Shown in pieces: positions 62,740 to 64,000 of a DNA stretch of 64,000 nucleotides. The number at the start of each line of letters is the position of its first letter. The stretch's first letter is position 1. This DNA is from JAYRZB01 sp041916675 (lineage in GTDB: Bacteria > Pseudomonadota > Alphaproteobacteria > Rhizobiales > Devosiaceae): assembly GCA_041916675.1 (NCBI GenBank), contig JAYRZB010000007.1:124001-188000 (forward strand). Direction: 5' to 3'. The translations under genes were made by a program, and so were the position numbers. The notes under the pieces were generated by a model. The model did not search any database and had not been told where the DNA came from. It saw only the letters and a program-made list of their open reading frames with translations.

Positions 62740-64000
62740 ATGAGCATCGCACCAACAGAATCAGCGCCGTTCTGCCCACCCGATCGCCGCAAGTATGTGC
62801 TGGCGGCAACGATCCTGGCATCCTCGATGGCGTTCATCGATGGGTCGGTGATGTCGATCGCAACCCCGGCGATCCGGGCCGACCTGGGGGCGAGCCTTGC
62901 CGAGGCGCAGTGGGTTTCGAACGGCTATATGCTGTTCCTGGCCTCGCTGATCCTGATCGGCGGGGCGGCGGGTGACCGGTTCGGCCTGCGGCGGGTATTT
63001 ACCATCGGCATTGGCCTGTTTGTCATCGCTTCGCTGATCTGCGCGGTGGCACCAAACCCGTTGCTGCTGATTCTGGCGCGCGGGCTGCAGGGGATCGCAG
63101 CGGCTTTCATGGTGCCGGGGAGCCTGGCCCTGATCGCCAGGGCCTACCCCAAGGACGAGCGCGGCAGGGCCATCGGCACCTGGGCGGCGGCGTCGTCGCT
63201 GACAACGATTCTCGGCCCCGTTATCGGCGGGTTCGTGCTGGGTGCGCTCGGGGACTGGAGCTGGCGGCTGGTCTTTGCCATCAACCTGCCGCTGGGGCTG
63301 GCCGCCTTATGGCTGCTGCTGGCCCGGGTGCCCGCCGATGTGCCTGAAGGCGGGCGGCGGCTCGATGTGGTGGGTGGGCTGCTGGCGACGGCGGGGCTAT
63401 TATGCGTCACCCTGGCCCTGAGCGGCGAGGGGGCCGGGCAGCCCGATCTGACGTTCCTGATCATGCTGATGACCTGTGGTGTTGCGCTGCTGGCCGGGTT
63501 CCTCTTCTGGGAAGAGCGGACGCCGGACCCGATGATGCCGCTGTCCCTGTTTGCGGCCCGCGGATTTTCGGGGGCCAATGGGCTGACATTTGCGCTCTAT
63601 TTTGCGCTGGCGGCCATCTCGTTCTACCTGCCGATGACCGCGATTGCCGGTTGGGGCGCTCACCCGGCGGAAGTGGCGGTGAGCTTTTTGCCCATCGGGA
63701 TCGCTTTGACCTTGCTCTCCGCATGGGCGGGGCGACTGGCGGACCGGCATGGGCCGGGGCCGCTGATCGCAGCCGGGTCAGTGCTGGTGGCAATTGGCTT
63801 TGCCGGGCTGGCGCTGCTGACACCGCTGCAATCGATCTGGCTTGGGGTCTTGCCGCCGATGACGGTGATGGGGATCGGCATGGGGCTGGTGGTGTCGCCG
63901 CTCTCAACCGCGGTGATGACCGCGGTCAGCGACGGGCAGACCGGCATTGCCTCGTCAATCAACAACGCGGTGGCGCGGGCGGCGGGCCTGTTGGCGGTGG
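62740..64000 (+). CDS. MFS transporter, DHA2 family (C-terminus cut by window edge)
   Basis: Drug:H+ antiporter of the 14-helix type. ATG 62740 opens a frame that runs without a stop to the right edge, giving about 420 residues of an expected 450-520. Features are the first helix AATILASSMAFIDGSVMSIA, the motif C-like segment of helix 5 (GPVIGGFVLGALGDWSWR), and the family's motif A-like GGAAGDRFGLRRVF. The EmrB/QacA likeness suggests multidrug export. It is the second MFS exporter of the window and starts after the palindromic repeat. Confidence 0.88.
   Translation, partial: MSIAPTESAPFCPPDRRKYVLAATILASSMAFIDGSVMSIATPAIRADLGASLAEAQWVSNGYMLFLASLILIGGAAGDRFGLRRVFTIGIGLFVIASLICAVAPNPLLLILARGLQGIAAAFMVPGSLALIARAYPKDERGRAIGTWAAASSLTTILGPVIGGFVLGALGDWSWRLVFAINLPLGLAALWLLLARVPADVPEGGRRLDVVGGLLATAGLLCVTLALSGEGAGQPDLTFLIMLMTCGVALLAGFLFWEERTPDPMMPLSLFAARGFSGANGLTFALYFALAAISFYLPMTAIAGWGAHPAEVAVSFLPIGIALTLLSAWAGRLADRHGPGPLIAAGSVLVAIGFAGLALLTPLQSIWLGVLPPMTVMGIGMGLVVSPLSTAVMTAVSDGQTGIASSINNAVARAAGLLAV

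Overview
The window reads as a chromosomal segment of an alphaproteobacterium of the order Hyphomicrobiales. This rests on high GC content and on neighbourhoods typical of that order: prfA-prmC-DUF4167-clpB, lysC-ptsP, a CpdR-like regulator with an MJ0042 zinc-ribbon gene beside ftsEX, and tyrC-hisC beside a methyltransferase and gloB. Protein character suggests the Devosia/Pelagibacterium group, but that placement is inference. Coding density is high and many genes overlap by 1 to 11 bases. I see no rRNA, CRISPR array, prophage or insertion sequence. There is one tRNA, tRNA-Leu(CAA).

Region 1-11.1 kb: a MATE exporter cut by the left edge, a divergent MFS transporter, tRNA-Leu, then mostly single-gene housekeeping functions (DUF72, YqaA/DedA, DsbB-like, HNH nuclease, esterase, AlkA-type glycosylase, Glu-Q tRNA(Asp) synthetase). 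An NAD-binding epimerase and a divergent LysR regulator share an operator-like inverted repeat. A HIG1-type protein, a PduO-type cobalamin adenosyltransferase and a rhomboid protease follow. Region 11.1-26.3 kb: two small YjfB-like genes, TlpA, argH-ChaC-lysA, a CpdR-like regulator with a zinc-ribbon protein, ftsEX-plsC, a small SOS-box gene, a second ChaC, DUF2125, tyrC-hisC, a methyltransferase, gloB and a GNAT.

Region 26.3-39.5 kb: small hypotheticals, a DUF998 membrane protein behind an FNR/FixK-like box, fumC, rpmF, a coupled membrane-protein pair, ispA and ispG (convergent), a half-size EamA protein, bdhA, pyruvate carboxylase, a DUF442 protein and an orphan betaine-type binding protein. 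Region 39.5-51.1 kb: a complete branched-chain amino acid ABC system (livK on +, livG-livF-livH-livM on -), methylglyoxal synthase, a LysE exporter, and a sensory block in which two paralogous secreted proteins flank a methyl-accepting chemotaxis protein. Region 51.2-64 kb: ubiG, lysC, ptsP, prfA, prmC, DUF4167, clpB, a DUF6157 gene behind a second SOS box, a VOC protein, a hairpin repeat and a DHA2-type MFS transporter cut by the right edge.

The most interesting signals are two perfect alphaproteobacterial LexA boxes (GTTC-N7-GTTC / GAAC-N7-GAAC) in front of two small genes of unknown function, the free-standing secreted sensor-like paralogs around the chemoreceptor, and the FNR/FixK-like box before the DUF998 gene. 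All functional statements come from reading motifs; no search was run.
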